DNA of 56,998 bases, from the NCBI GenBank assembly GCA_003551005.1, contig PULR01000056.1:1-56998 (forward strand), in the 5' to 3' direction. Position numbers and translations under genes: made by a program. Shown here in pieces: positions 26,784 through 35,043 of the stretch. The stretch is from Mollicutes bacterium (lineage in GTDB: Bacteria > Bacillota_I > Bacilli_A > Izemoplasmatales > Izemoplasmataceae). How positions within the stretch are numbered: position 1 is the first letter of the stretch; each line of letters opens with the position of its first letter. The notes below the pieces were generated by a model. The model saw only the letters and a program-made list of their open reading frames with translations, searched no databases and was not told the DNA's origin.

Positions 26784-27863
26784 TCAATATTCCTTCGGTT
26801 CGATCCTTCCCTCAAGGTAGGCCTGCATGTTGAAAGCCATGGATTTCAGTTCATTCTCGCCGGGATAGATGGTGATGTCTCCGAGATGATCGATGGTCTC
26901 GATCAACGGCTGGACGAAGTCCTGGTTGTAGGCGAGGCCGCCGGTGATGATGATGGCGTCGAGACTCCCCGCCGTGACGGCGTGCAGGGCGCCGATCTCT
27001 TTCGCAATCTGATAGACCATGGCACGGACGACCCGGTCCGCCTCGACCCGGTTCTCATTGAGCATGTCGCTGACTTCCTCGGCATCCTTTGTATTCAGAT
27101 AGGAGAACATGCCGCCATAGCTGCGGACAAGTTTCTTCAGCTCTTTTTTTGTGTGCCCCGCGAAGGCCATGTCAATGACCCCCGCGACGGGCAGCGAGCC
27201 TGCCCGCTCCGGACTCATCGGGCCATCACCGTCAAGGGCGTTGTTGACATCAACGACGCGTCCCTGCCTGTGCAGCCCGACACTGATGCCGCCTCCTAGA
27301 TGGGCGACGATGAGCGTCAATTCTTCGTAATCGAGCTTTTTTTCATCGCTGTATTTGCGGGCGACGGCTTTCTGGTTCAAGGCGTGGAAAATGCTGCGGC
27401 GTTCCACGCCGTTCAATCCCGAAAGCCTGGCCACATCGTCGAGTTCATCGACGAAGACGGGATCCGCGATATAGGCGGGCTTGCCAACTTGCTCGGCAAG
27501 TGCACGGGCAATCAATCCACCGAGGTTTGATGCGTGCTCACCGTGTTCATGGTTCTCGAGCTCTTCCTTCATCCGGTCGTTGACACGATACAGACCACTC
27601 TCGATCGGTCGTAGCAACCCTCCGCGTCCGATGAAGCCGTCGATGGATTCAAGCGAGACTTCATACTCCTCGAGAAACTCTTCGATGAGGCGCTGGCGCA
27701 TGGGCAGCTGTTCGGCGAGGGTCTCAAGCTGCAGCATCTCCGAGCCGTTGTGACGGATGGTCGTCTTCGCGAAAGGACGGATTTCATCGAAGAACGGGCT
27801 CTGTCCGTCGAAGACGGCGACCTTCGTGCTCGTCGAGCCCGGATTGATCGTTAGAATCCGCAT
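26784..27863 (-). CDS. buk: Butyrate kinase (or branched-chain fatty acid kinase)
   Basis: Transfers phosphate from an acyl phosphate to ADP, giving ATP plus the acid. It has 359 residues of the acetokinase family: ILTINPGSTSTKVAVFDG at the N-terminus, then LIVAHLGGGISVGLHRQGRV and IIITGGLAYNQDFVQPLIE. Because it ends an operon for branched-chain 2-oxoacid oxidation, isovalerate, isobutyrate or 2-methylbutyrate are more likely products than butyrate. The partner phosphate acyltransferase (Ptb) is not in the window. Start at ATG 27863, shortly after the upstream stop; the RBS is weak, suggesting coupling. Confidence 0.94.
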   Translation of the reverse strand: MRILTINPGSTSTKVAVFDGQSPFFDEIRPFAKTTIRHNGSEMLQLETLAEQLPMRQRLIEEFLEEYEVSLESIDGFIGRGGLLRPIESGLYRVNDRMKEELENHEHGEHASNLGGLIARALAEQVGKPAYIADPVFVDELDDVARLSGLNGVERRSIFHALNQKAVARKYSDEKKLDYEELTLIVAHLGGGISVGLHRQGRVVDVNNALDGDGPMSPERAGSLPVAGVIDMAFAGHTKKELKKLVRSYGGMFSYLNTKDAEEVSDMLNENRVEADRVVRAMVYQIAKEIGALHAVTAGSLDAIIITGGLAYNQDFVQPLIETIDHLGDITIYPGENELKSMAFNMQAYLEGRIEPKEY

Positions 27864-27867
27864 CGAA

Positions 27868-28410
27868 TCAATCCGCCGCAAGTTCCATCCCCGCATCGAA
27901 CGCGCGGGTGTTCATCTCGAGCAGTTTCTGCTTCTCTCCCGTGAATCGTTCCTTGAAGACCTTGAGCAGCGACTCGCGCGAGAAGATTCCCGATGCCTTC
28001 ACATAAGCGCCGAGCATCACCATGTTGGCGACTTTCAGGTTGCCGATCTCAAGAGCCTTCTGGTTGGCGTCGACCTTGATGATGCGCACATCGTCGCGCA
28101 AATCCTTCTCCTCGACGAGGCTGGTGTTGACCACCAGCACCCCGCCCTCCTTGAGCTTGCCTTGAAACTTTGCAAGCGAAGGATGGTTGAGGATGAGCAG
28201 CGAATCCGGCACGGAGACCACCGGAGAGTTGATGGGGTGGTTATCGAAAACAACCGAGCAGTTCGCGGTCCCGCCGCGGGTTTCGGGTCCGTAGGAAGGA
28301 AACCAGGTGGTGTGCATCCCTTCGTGGGTGGCGGCCTGCGCCAGCAGCTGCCCCATGAGCATGACACCCTGGCCGCCGAAGCCGGCGATGATCACCTTCT
28401 CTTCAGTCAT
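27868..28410 (-). CDS. 2-oxoacid:ferredoxin oxidoreductase, gamma subunit
   Basis: The 180-residue gamma subunit binds and positions CoA in the 2-oxoacid:ferredoxin oxidoreductase. It opens VIIAGFGGQGVMLMGQLLAQ and has the signature SYGPETRGGTANCSVV. It overlaps the beta-subunit gene by 8 bases and is preceded by AAAAGGAGGAGGAAG. With the neighbouring beta, alpha and ferredoxin-like genes it makes the four-subunit VOR-type enzyme. Confidence 0.94.
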   Translation of the reverse strand: MTEEKVIIAGFGGQGVMLMGQLLAQAATHEGMHTTWFPSYGPETRGGTANCSVVFDNHPINSPVVSVPDSLLILNHPSLAKFQGKLKEGGVLVVNTSLVEEKDLRDDVRIIKVDANQKALEIGNLKVANMVMLGAYVKASGIFSRESLLKVFKERFTGEKQKLLEMNTRAFDAGMELAAD

Positions 28411-29164
28411 CTTCCTCCTCCTTTTCAGGGTCCTTGAAGACCCCGAGGGGATAGTAGGGAATCATGTTCTCCACCGCCCAATCCAAGGATTCCCTGGGCT
28501 GGATGCCCCAGTTGACCGGACACGTGGAGATGAATTCGACGAGCGAGAACCCTTTGCCTTTCATCTGGGTGTCGAAGGCTTTTTCGAGGGCTTTCTTGGC
28601 TTTGCGCACATGCTTGGGGTCATGAACGCTGACGCGTTCGAGATAAGCGGCTCCGGGCACGGTTGCGAGGAGCTCGCTGACACGCAAGGGCTCACCGGTG
28701 CCCTCCTTCTCTCGGCCGAAGGGGGAGGTCGTCGTCTTCTGGCCGATGAGCGTCGTGGGCGCCATCTGACCCCCGGTCATGCCATAGATGGCGTTGTTGA
28801 CGAAGATGACGGTGATGTTCTCCCCGCGGTGCGCGGCGTGCACGGCTTCCGCGAGACCAATCGAGGCCAGATCCCCATCGCCCTGGTAGGTGAAGACGGC
28901 GTGGTTTTCACGGACGCGCTTGATGCCCGTCGCAACCGCCGGCGCACGCCCATGGGCAGCCTGCTGCATGTCACAGTCGAAATAAACGTAGTTGAGCACG
29001 CTGCAACCCACACTCGCCACGCCGATCGCCTCCCCGATGAGGCCCTGTTCGGTCAGGACCTCGCCGACGAGCTTGTGGATGATGCCATGCGTACACCCCG
29101 GGCAGTAGTGGAATTCGCGGTCCGTCAGCCCCTGTTTCGGACGATAGACAGTATCGCTGTTCAT
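28403..29164 (-). CDS. 2-oxoacid:ferredoxin oxidoreductase, thiamine-diphosphate-binding beta subunit
   Basis: Holds thiamine diphosphate and a [4Fe-4S] cluster. It has 253 residues: FHYCPGCTHGIIHKLV (two Cys), VGCSVLNYVYFDCD, then the ThDP/Mg motif YQGDGDLASIGLAE with NNAIYGMTGGQMAPTT. It overlaps the alpha gene stop by ATGA, with AAGGAGG for its own translation. Confidence 0.94.
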   Translation of the reverse strand: MNSDTVYRPKQGLTDREFHYCPGCTHGIIHKLVGEVLTEQGLIGEAIGVASVGCSVLNYVYFDCDMQQAAHGRAPAVATGIKRVRENHAVFTYQGDGDLASIGLAEAVHAAHRGENITVIFVNNAIYGMTGGQMAPTTLIGQKTTTSPFGREKEGTGEPLRVSELLATVPGAAYLERVSVHDPKHVRKAKKALEKAFDTQMKGKGFSLVEFISTCPVNWGIQPRESLDWAVENMIPYYPLGVFKDPEKEEEDD

Positions 29165-30234
29165 GCGGCATCCTCCTTTTTCAGGATCGCTTTCGCCTTC
29201 TCGATGAACTCTTCAGGCTCGGGCACCACGCCCCCGGTACGCGCGTATAGATCGAGGTGGTAGCGACCCTGATTGACAATCTTCACATCCTGGTGCATCT
29301 GCCCGAGGCTCATCTCGAGCGTGAGCAGGGTATGGACGGTATCCGGGAGCTTCTTGAAGGCGTTTTCGGGGAAAGGCCAGAGGGTGATGGGACGGATCAT
29401 TCCTACCTTGTATCCCTCTTCACGAAGCGACTCGACGGCGCTGCGGGCGATGCGGGCGGTCGAGCCGTAGGCAATGAAGACCAGTTCGGCGTCTTCGGTT
29501 TCGAGCCGCTCGTAACGCTGTTCGTTCTCGACCATCCGGTCGTATTTTTCCTTGAGTGCCAGGTTGTGTTCCTCCAGCTTGTTGGGATCGAGATGCAGCG
29601 AGACGATCGTGTTCGCCTTACCCCGTCGACCGGCGTCGCCATCCGTCGCCCATTCCTTGCGCTCGCGCTGTTTTGAATCCGGTGTGCGTTCGAGGTCGAC
29701 GGGCTCCATCATCTGCCCGAGCAGACCATCGACGGCGATCATGACCGGATTGCGATAGGCGTCGGCCTTGTCGAAGCTCTGCTTGATCAGATCGACCGCT
29801 TCCTGAAGGTTCTCCGGTGCGTAGGAAAGCAGGTGATAATCGCCGTTGCCCCCGCCGCGAGTGATCTGGTTGTAATCCGCCTGGGAAGGCTGGATGCCTC
29901 CAAGACCGGGTCCTCCGCGCATGACGTTGATGATGACGCAGGGGACCTCGCTGCCGGCGAGGTAGCTGATGCCTTCTTGCTTGAGGGCGATACCGGGACT
30001 CGAAGACGAGGTCAAAACCCTCGCGCCGGCGCCCCCGGCGCCATAGACCATGTTGATGGCGGCGACTTCACTCTCGGCCTGGACGAACACTCTGTCTTCT
30101 TTCGCCATGTGCTCCGAGAGATATTCGGGTATTTCATTCTGCGGTGTGATCGGATAGCCGAAGAACGCATCGCATCCGCCTTTGATGGCCGCTAGCGCCA
30201 TCGCTTCGTTGCCTTTCATCAGGACTCTGGACAT
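29161..30234 (-). CDS. 2-oxoacid:ferredoxin oxidoreductase, alpha subunit (VorB-type)
   Basis: Pyrimidine-binding alpha subunit, 357 residues. Segments such as FFGYPITPQNEIPEYLSEHM, SSSSPGIALKQEGISYLAGS and NVMRGGPGLGGIQPSQADYN are typical of the branched-chain (3-methyl-2-oxobutanoate/valine) class. C-terminal transketolase-like domain from about residue 240 (ELVFIAYGSTARIARSAVES). Start at ATG 30234 after AAAGGGAGTGAAATC. Linked dehydrogenase and kinase genes support 2-oxoisocaproate or 2-oxoisovalerate as substrate, giving acyl-CoA, CO2 and reduced ferredoxin. Substrate specificity is inferred. Confidence 0.93.
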   Translation of the reverse strand: MSRVLMKGNEAMALAAIKGGCDAFFGYPITPQNEIPEYLSEHMAKEDRVFVQAESEVAAINMVYGAGGAGARVLTSSSSPGIALKQEGISYLAGSEVPCVIINVMRGGPGLGGIQPSQADYNQITRGGGNGDYHLLSYAPENLQEAVDLIKQSFDKADAYRNPVMIAVDGLLGQMMEPVDLERTPDSKQRERKEWATDGDAGRRGKANTIVSLHLDPNKLEEHNLALKEKYDRMVENEQRYERLETEDAELVFIAYGSTARIARSAVESLREEGYKVGMIRPITLWPFPENAFKKLPDTVHTLLTLEMSLGQMHQDVKIVNQGRYHLDLYARTGGVVPEPEEFIEKAKAILKKEDAA

Positions 30235-30247
30235 GATTTCACTCCCT

Positions 30248-30475
30248 TTAGGCTTTCTTGAACCGTTCAACGGTGATCACGTTGTCCGGGCACATCATCG
30301 CACAGAACGAGCAGGCGATGCATTGCTCGGGGTCGGTGACGTAGAGCGGCGTGTATCCTTTCTTGTTGGTCCGGCTTTCATCAAGCGCAAGGATATCGAC
30401 CGGACATGGCTCAATGCACAGACCGCAGCCTTTGCAGCGGTCTTCTTCAATCAGGATCCTTCCTTTCGCTGCCAT
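30248..30475 (-). CDS. Ferredoxin-like delta subunit of the 2-oxoacid oxidoreductase (2x[4Fe-4S])
   Basis: A 75-residue ferredoxin domain with two complete cluster motifs, CKGCGLCIEPCP and CIACSFCAMMCP. It carries electrons from the oxidoreductase to free ferredoxin and so to Rnf. ATG 30475 follows AGGAGGTACGCC, 16 bases after the ATPase stop. Fused or separate delta subunits of this size are standard in VOR/KOR enzymes. Confidence 0.93.
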   Translation of the reverse strand: MAAKGRILIEEDRCKGCGLCIEPCPVDILALDESRTNKKGYTPLYVTDPEQCIACSFCAMMCPDNVITVERFKKA

Positions 30476-30491
30476 GGCGTACCTCCTTTTT

Positions 30492-31139
30492 CTACAGCCA
30501 TTCTGGGGCGAGGTAGCGTTCAAGCGCGCGCACCTCGCCGGCGAAAGCGCGTGTGATCGGCACTTTCGAGAGATGGAACGTATAACGGATCGGCAGGTCG
30601 AGTGTGTCGGAGACCGTGCGCAGAATCCGCTCGCCCTCGGCGAGCGTCTCCTCGGTCGTCTCCTCCATCAGATTCGTGTTATTGATAAGACCATCAACCT
30701 TGATGCCGCCCGCACCCTCGAGTCTGCTGATGAGCTGTAGGATCGCCTCCGGGGTGTCGAGCCCGGGACGCATGGTGTTGACCACCAGCAGACACTCGAC
30801 GTGATGCTTGTCGATCACGTCGGTGTATTGGCGCATCAGCCGTGCGCCGGAGGGGCCGCCGCCGAGGTCGTAGACGGCGCGCATCGACGGGGAGACGAAC
30901 GGTGTGCGGGCAGCGGCGCTGATCGTCGGCAGATCGCTGTTGAGGGATTGTTCCGGTGTGCCTTCAATCAACGCGATCCCTTCCTCCTCAAGCAAAGCGT
31001 GGACACTCCGGGAGCGGAAGTACGGATTCACGATGTCGAGGTCGACGAGCTTGTCGACCCCGGCATCGATAGCGAGGTTGATCGCGATCTCCGACTTCCC
31101 CGAACCGGAGTGTCCACACAGCATGACAATCCGCTTCAT
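30492..31139 (-). CDS. P-loop ATPase encoded within the branched-chain 2-oxoacid oxidoreductase operon
   Basis: A 215-residue soluble NTPase with Walker A CGHSGSGKSEIAINLA, a ParA/MinD-like switch region (LVDLDIVNPYFRSRS) and AVYDLGGGPSGARL. It resembles the CobQ/CobB/MinD/ParA superfamily. Its ATG overlaps the dehydrogenase stop (TGATG), so it is translated with the operon. A role in metallocluster insertion or assembly of the oxidoreductase is plausible by analogy with other deviant Walker ATPases, but I do not recognise a characterised homologue. Confidence 0.8.
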   Translation of the reverse strand: MKRIVMLCGHSGSGKSEIAINLAIDAGVDKLVDLDIVNPYFRSRSVHALLEEEGIALIEGTPEQSLNSDLPTISAAARTPFVSPSMRAVYDLGGGPSGARLMRQYTDVIDKHHVECLLVVNTMRPGLDTPEAILQLISRLEGAGGIKVDGLINNTNLMEETTEETLAEGERILRTVSDTLDLPIRYTFHLSKVPITRAFAGEVRALERYLAPEWL

Positions 31140-32215
31140 CAACGGTTGATATAATTCGCGTGGATCTTATCGATCTCGTCGATGCGTTTACGGGCGAAGA
31201 TCTTCGCCGCCTCCTGCGTGGTCGCCTGATTCTCGCGGGCGAGGCGGTAGATCTCCAAAAGCCTGTCATGGATGCCCTGGATTTCATTGAAGGCTTTTTC
31301 GCGGTTGTATCCTTCTTTTGCAAGTTCGTGCGAGACATTGATGAGGCCGCCGGCGTTGATGACGAAATCCGGAGCGTAGAGGATGTCGCGCTTTTGCAGC
31401 GCGGCTCCATGCTTGTCCTCTTCTTCAAGGACGTTGTTCGCGGTGCCGCCCACGATGTCCACCTTCAGCCTCGGGATGGTATCGTCGTTGATGACGGCCC
31501 CGAGCGCGCAGGGTGCGAACACATCGACATCCAGATCATAGATGTCATCGGGTTCGACGAATTCCACATCGGGGTATTTCTTGCGGATCTTCTGGATGTG
31601 GTTGTCGTTGATTTCCGTGAAATAGATGCGCTGGGCGCCGGCGTCGAGGAGATAGCCGATCAGGTAGTCCCCTGTCTGCCCCGCGCCTTGAACGGCATAG
31701 GAGTACTTCGAAACATCGTCGTCGCCGTACTTCTCCTGAAGCGATGCCCGGATGCCGTGGAAAGCGCCCCAGGCCGTGGCCGGCGAAGGGTTCCCGCTTT
31801 TTTCGGGGATGGCGACGACGTGATCCGTCTCCATGTTGATATATTTCATGGCTTTCGCGTCCGTGTTGACATCGGGCGCGGTGATATAGCGGCCCCCTAG
31901 GGTCTGGACATAGCGGCCGAAGGCACGGAAATACGCTTCACCCTTGACTTTTTCGGGATCGCCGATCAGCACGCTCTTGCCGCCGCCGAGATTGAGCCCG
32001 GCACAGGCCGCTTTGTAAGTCATTCCTCTCGCGAGACGGAAGACATCGAGCGTGGCTTTTTCCTCGTTTTCGTAGGGCCATAACCGTGTGCCCCCGAGCG
32101 AGGGCCCAAGAGCCGTGTTGTGAATGCAGGTGATACCTTTGAGCCCGGTGCTTTCGTCATGGAAGAAAACCAGTTGTTCATACCCATGCTTTTCCATGTC
32201 CTCGAACTTCTTCAT
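31139..32215 (-). CDS. bcd: Leucine/valine (branched-chain amino acid) dehydrogenase
   Basis: NAD-dependent oxidative deaminase of the Glu/Leu/Phe/Val dehydrogenase family, 358 residues. Catalytic segments are LGGTRLWPYENEEKATLDVF, AACAGLNLGGGKSVLIGDPE (active-site Lys) and APDVNTDAKAM. The Rossmann NAD fold starts at SYAVQGAGQTGDYL. Start at ATG 32215; RBS GGGAGG is a rather long 11 bases upstream. First gene of the operon bcd-ATPase-fd-VOR-buk, supplying 2-oxoacids from Leu, Val or Ile to the oxidoreductase. Confidence 0.94.
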   Translation of the reverse strand: MKKFEDMEKHGYEQLVFFHDESTGLKGITCIHNTALGPSLGGTRLWPYENEEKATLDVFRLARGMTYKAACAGLNLGGGKSVLIGDPEKVKGEAYFRAFGRYVQTLGGRYITAPDVNTDAKAMKYINMETDHVVAIPEKSGNPSPATAWGAFHGIRASLQEKYGDDDVSKYSYAVQGAGQTGDYLIGYLLDAGAQRIYFTEINDNHIQKIRKKYPDVEFVEPDDIYDLDVDVFAPCALGAVINDDTIPRLKVDIVGGTANNVLEEEDKHGAALQKRDILYAPDFVINAGGLINVSHELAKEGYNREKAFNEIQGIHDRLLEIYRLARENQATTQEAAKIFARKRIDEIDKIHANYINR

Positions 32216-32268
32216 GAATCTGCAAGCCTCCCTATAGAATGTTGGAGCCATAATTTAAACGCTCAATA

Positions 32269-32283
32269 ATGAAAGCGTTTTAC
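32269..32283 (+). promoter_or_regulatory. CcpA cre box at the bcd-VOR-buk promoter
   Basis: ATGAAAGCGTTTTAC fits the strict cre consensus WTGAAARCGYTTWNN at every defined position. It covers roughly +1 to +15 of the predicted transcript, the classic position for repression by CcpA. It is also half of an inverted repeat AAACGCT-N10-AGCGTTT (32257-32280). Confidence 0.7.
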
Positions 32284-32289
32284 GCCCTG

Positions 32290-32318
32290 ATTATATCATG
32301 CCCGCGGGGTAGATGCAA
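32290..32318 (-). promoter_or_regulatory. Promoter of the bcd-VOR-buk operon
   Basis: Minus-strand TTGCAT (32318-32313), 17-bp spacer, TATAAT (32295-32290). It lies 75 nt upstream of the bcd start, just after the leuS terminator. Confidence 0.78.
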
Positions 32319-32336
32319 CGTCTATCATCAAGCCAT

Positions 32337-32360
32337 GAAAAAGGGCCCGCGATGGGCCCT
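32337..32360 (-). terminator. Terminator of leuS
   Basis: Minus-strand stem AGGGCCC / GGGCCCT (32360-32342) with a five-base loop, followed by TTTTTC. It lies five bases beyond the leuS stop codon. Confidence 0.9.
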
Positions 32361-32364
32361 GAAT

Positions 32365-34767
32365 TCATTTGGCGACGACGTTTACCAGCTTGTCGGGGAC
32401 GACGATGACTTTCACAATCTCCTTGCCGTCTGTGAACTTGCGTACGCGCTCATTCTCGAGCGCAAGCGTTTCAAGCCGTTCCTGCTCCATTCCCTTCGGC
32501 GTTTCGATGCGGTCGCGAACCTTGCCGTTGACCTGCAGGACGATTGTCACGCGTTCCTCTTCAAGCATCGCCTCGTCGGCCCGGGGATAATCCGCAAAGA
32601 CGAGCGGGTCGTTGCCCAGGCGCTCGTTGAGCTCCTCGGCGAGATGCGGCGCGAAGGGGTTGAGCAGCTTGAGGAACGTCGTGAACGTCCCGGCATCGAT
32701 GGAATCCTGCTTGAGCGATTCGTTGACGAACGTCATCAGTTTCGAGACGGCGGTGTTGAACTTGCTGTTCTCGATGTCTTCATCGACGCCGGCGATGGTA
32801 CGATGCAGCTGTGCCTGCAGCTGCTCATCGGGCTCGACGTCGTCGAGGTTCTCATACAGCCGCCAGACCTTGTCAAGAAACCGGCGGGCGCCCTTGACAC
32901 CGCTTTCGCTCCAGGGGGTGGATTCGGCGTAGTCCCCGATGAACATGATGTAGACGCGCAGCGTGTCGGCGCCATAGGTCTCGATGACATCGGCCGGGTC
33001 GACGACGTTGCCTTTGGACTTGCTCATCTTGTTGCCGTCAGGACCGAGGATGAGACCTTGGGCGGTCCGTTTCTTGAACGGTTCCTTCGTGGGGACAGCG
33101 CCGATGTCGTAGAGGAACTGATGCCAGAAGCGGGCGTAGATGACGTGGCGGGTGACGTGCTCCATGCCGCCGTTGTACCAGTCCACATTCAGCCAGTACT
33201 TCAGCTTGTGGTAATTGGCGAGTTCGCTGTCGTTGTCTGGGTCGATATAGCGCAGGAAATACCAGCTGCTGCCGGCCCACTGCGGCATCGTATCGGTCTC
33301 CCGGCGGGCGGCGCCTCCACAGGAGGGGCAGGTGGTGTGGACGAACGATTCGATATTCGCAAGCGGGCTCTCGCCGTCCGCGCTCGGTTCAAAGTGCTCG
33401 ACATCCGGGAGTTCGACCGGAAGGTCCTCCTCGGGAACGGGAACCATGCCGCACGCCTCGCAGTGGACGATGGGGATCGGTTCCCCCCAGTAGCGCTGGC
33501 GGTTGAAGGCCCAGTCCTTCATCTTGTAGTTCACGGACCGCTTGCCGAGGTTGTGCTTCTCAAGATGCTCGTTCATCGTCTCGATCGCCTGCTGCACATC
33601 CAAACCGTCGAGGAAATCGCTGTTGACAAGCTCGCCTTCCTCGACGTCGGTGTAGGCGGCCTGCTCGATATCCCCGCCTTTGATGACTTCGATGATCGGC
33701 AGATCGTGTTCATGGGCGAACGCATAATCGCGCTCATCATGCGCCGGGACGGCCATGATGGCGCCGGTGCCGTAATCCATCATCACATAGTCCGCCACAA
33801 AAATCGGAATGGCATCACCCGTCAACGGGTGTTCGGCTTCGAGGCCTTCGATGCGGACCCCGCTTTTGTCCTTCGAAAGCTCCGTCCGTTCGAATTCGCT
33901 CTTCTCGCGGGCTTTCGATTGATATTCACGAATCGCCTCGAGATTCTCGATGCGGTCGGCTTCGGCTTCGATGAGGGGGTGTTCCGGAGCGATGACCATG
34001 AAAGTCGCGCCGAAGAGGGTGTCGGGACGGGTCGTGAACACGTTGAGGCTCTCTTGGGACCCGCGCACGGGGAAAGTGACCTCCGCTCCCTCGCTGCGGC
34101 CGATCCAGTTCTGCTGCTCGCGTTTGATGCGCGGGAGGGTCTCGAGCTCCTCAAGACCTTCAAGCAGCCGGTCGGCATACTTCGTGATCCGCAGGAACCA
34201 CACGTCCTTCTCCTTCTGCACGACCTGGCTGCCGCAGCGGTCGCACTCACCGCCCTGCGATTCCTCGTTGGAGAGGACCACACGGCAGGAAGGACAGAAA
34301 TTGACACTCGTCGTATCACGATAAGCAAGCCCCCGCTTGAACATCTGCACGAAAATCCACTGCGTCCACCGGTAATAATCCGGATCTGTCGTATCGACGA
34401 CACGGGAGAAATCGAAACTGAAACCATAACGCTTGAGCTGTTCGGTGAACACCTCGATGTTCTGATCGGTCACCTTGCGGGGATGGACGTTCTTCTCCAT
34501 CGCATAGTTCTCAGTCGGCAGGCCGAAGGCGTCGAATCCGATGGGGAAGAGAACGTTGTAGCCCTCCATCCGACGTTTGCGGGCGACGACCTCGAGGCTG
34601 GTGTAGGCGCGGATGTGTCCAACATGCATGCCGGTCCCGGAAGGATAGGGGAACTCGACCAGCGCGTAATATTTCGGTTTCTCGCCGAAATCCTTGGCAT
34701 GGAATGCATCGGAAGCATACCAGCGTTCCTGCCATTTCCCTTCAATCTGTTTCGGATCGTAAGCCAT
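32365..34767 (-). CDS. leuS: Leucyl-tRNA synthetase
   Basis: Class I synthetase of 800 residues. It has the HIGH-type motif PYPSGTGMHVGHIRAY, a zinc-like domain (NFCPSCRVVLSNEE, CDRCGS), the CP1 editing domain (about residues 220-410, TTRPDTLFGATFMVIAPEHP) and the KMSKS loop GNKMSKSKGNVVDP. Start at ATG 34767 after GAGGAGAGTGGTTTTC. Expression is controlled by the T-box leader immediately upstream. Confidence 0.98.
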   Translation of the reverse strand: MAYDPKQIEGKWQERWYASDAFHAKDFGEKPKYYALVEFPYPSGTGMHVGHIRAYTSLEVVARKRRMEGYNVLFPIGFDAFGLPTENYAMEKNVHPRKVTDQNIEVFTEQLKRYGFSFDFSRVVDTTDPDYYRWTQWIFVQMFKRGLAYRDTTSVNFCPSCRVVLSNEESQGGECDRCGSQVVQKEKDVWFLRITKYADRLLEGLEELETLPRIKREQQNWIGRSEGAEVTFPVRGSQESLNVFTTRPDTLFGATFMVIAPEHPLIEAEADRIENLEAIREYQSKAREKSEFERTELSKDKSGVRIEGLEAEHPLTGDAIPIFVADYVMMDYGTGAIMAVPAHDERDYAFAHEHDLPIIEVIKGGDIEQAAYTDVEEGELVNSDFLDGLDVQQAIETMNEHLEKHNLGKRSVNYKMKDWAFNRQRYWGEPIPIVHCEACGMVPVPEEDLPVELPDVEHFEPSADGESPLANIESFVHTTCPSCGGAARRETDTMPQWAGSSWYFLRYIDPDNDSELANYHKLKYWLNVDWYNGGMEHVTRHVIYARFWHQFLYDIGAVPTKEPFKKRTAQGLILGPDGNKMSKSKGNVVDPADVIETYGADTLRVYIMFIGDYAESTPWSESGVKGARRFLDKVWRLYENLDDVEPDEQLQAQLHRTIAGVDEDIENSKFNTAVSKLMTFVNESLKQDSIDAGTFTTFLKLLNPFAPHLAEELNERLGNDPLVFADYPRADEAMLEEERVTIVLQVNGKVRDRIETPKGMEQERLETLALENERVRKFTDGKEIVKVIVVPDKLVNVVAK

Positions 34768-34793
34768 GAAAACCACTCTCCTCAATCGTGCGG

Positions 34794-35005
34794 AATAAAA
34801 AAACCTGTTCACGCATAAGGGCGAACAGGTCGCGGTACCACCTTAATTTTTAGCTCTCGCCCTTAACGCGGACACACGGCACGGTTGCCACACCGCGCAG
34901 CTCGACGGACGAGTTCGCGCGTCCCGACCTTAGTTCACACCGGCCACTAAGTCTCTGCGTGAGGGGGTGGGCGCTACTGCTTCCGTTTCATCGCCTTTGT
35001 GCTGT
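34794..35005 (-). promoter_or_regulatory. T-box riboswitch (leucine-type) upstream of leuS
   Basis: The minus strand contains the hallmark T-box AAGGTGGTACCGCG (34844-34831), directly followed by a terminator hairpin. Further upstream is a Stem I-like segment with GATGA, AGAGA and GGTGTGAA elements. A CTC (34913-34911) in GAACTCGTCC is the likely leucine specifier codon. Uncharged tRNA-Leu would stabilise the antiterminator and switch on leuS. The specifier assignment is inferred by position, not by a computed fold. Confidence 0.9.
34797..34830 (-). terminator. Regulated terminator of the leuS T-box
   Basis: Minus-strand stem ACCTGTTC / GAACAGGT (34830-34803) followed by TTTTTTT. Its 5' arm immediately follows the T-box sequence, so the two structures are mutually exclusive. 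Confidence 0.9.
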
Positions 35006-35011
35006 ACGAAT

Positions 35012-35040
35012 ATCATAGCACATCGGCAGGCGTGCTTCAA
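35012..35040 (-). promoter_or_regulatory. Promoter of the leuS leader
   Basis: Minus-strand TTGAAG (35040-35035), 17-bp spacer, TATGAT (35017-35012). Transcription would begin near 35005, just before the Stem I sequence. Confidence 0.65.
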
Positions 35041-35043
35041 GTT

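Noticed and set aside
32269-34818. An 849-codon open frame on the plus strand
   Set aside because: It is exactly antisense to leuS, has no RBS, and its amino-acid pattern is the complement shadow of GC-rich codons. It also covers the bcd promoter and the leuS terminator.
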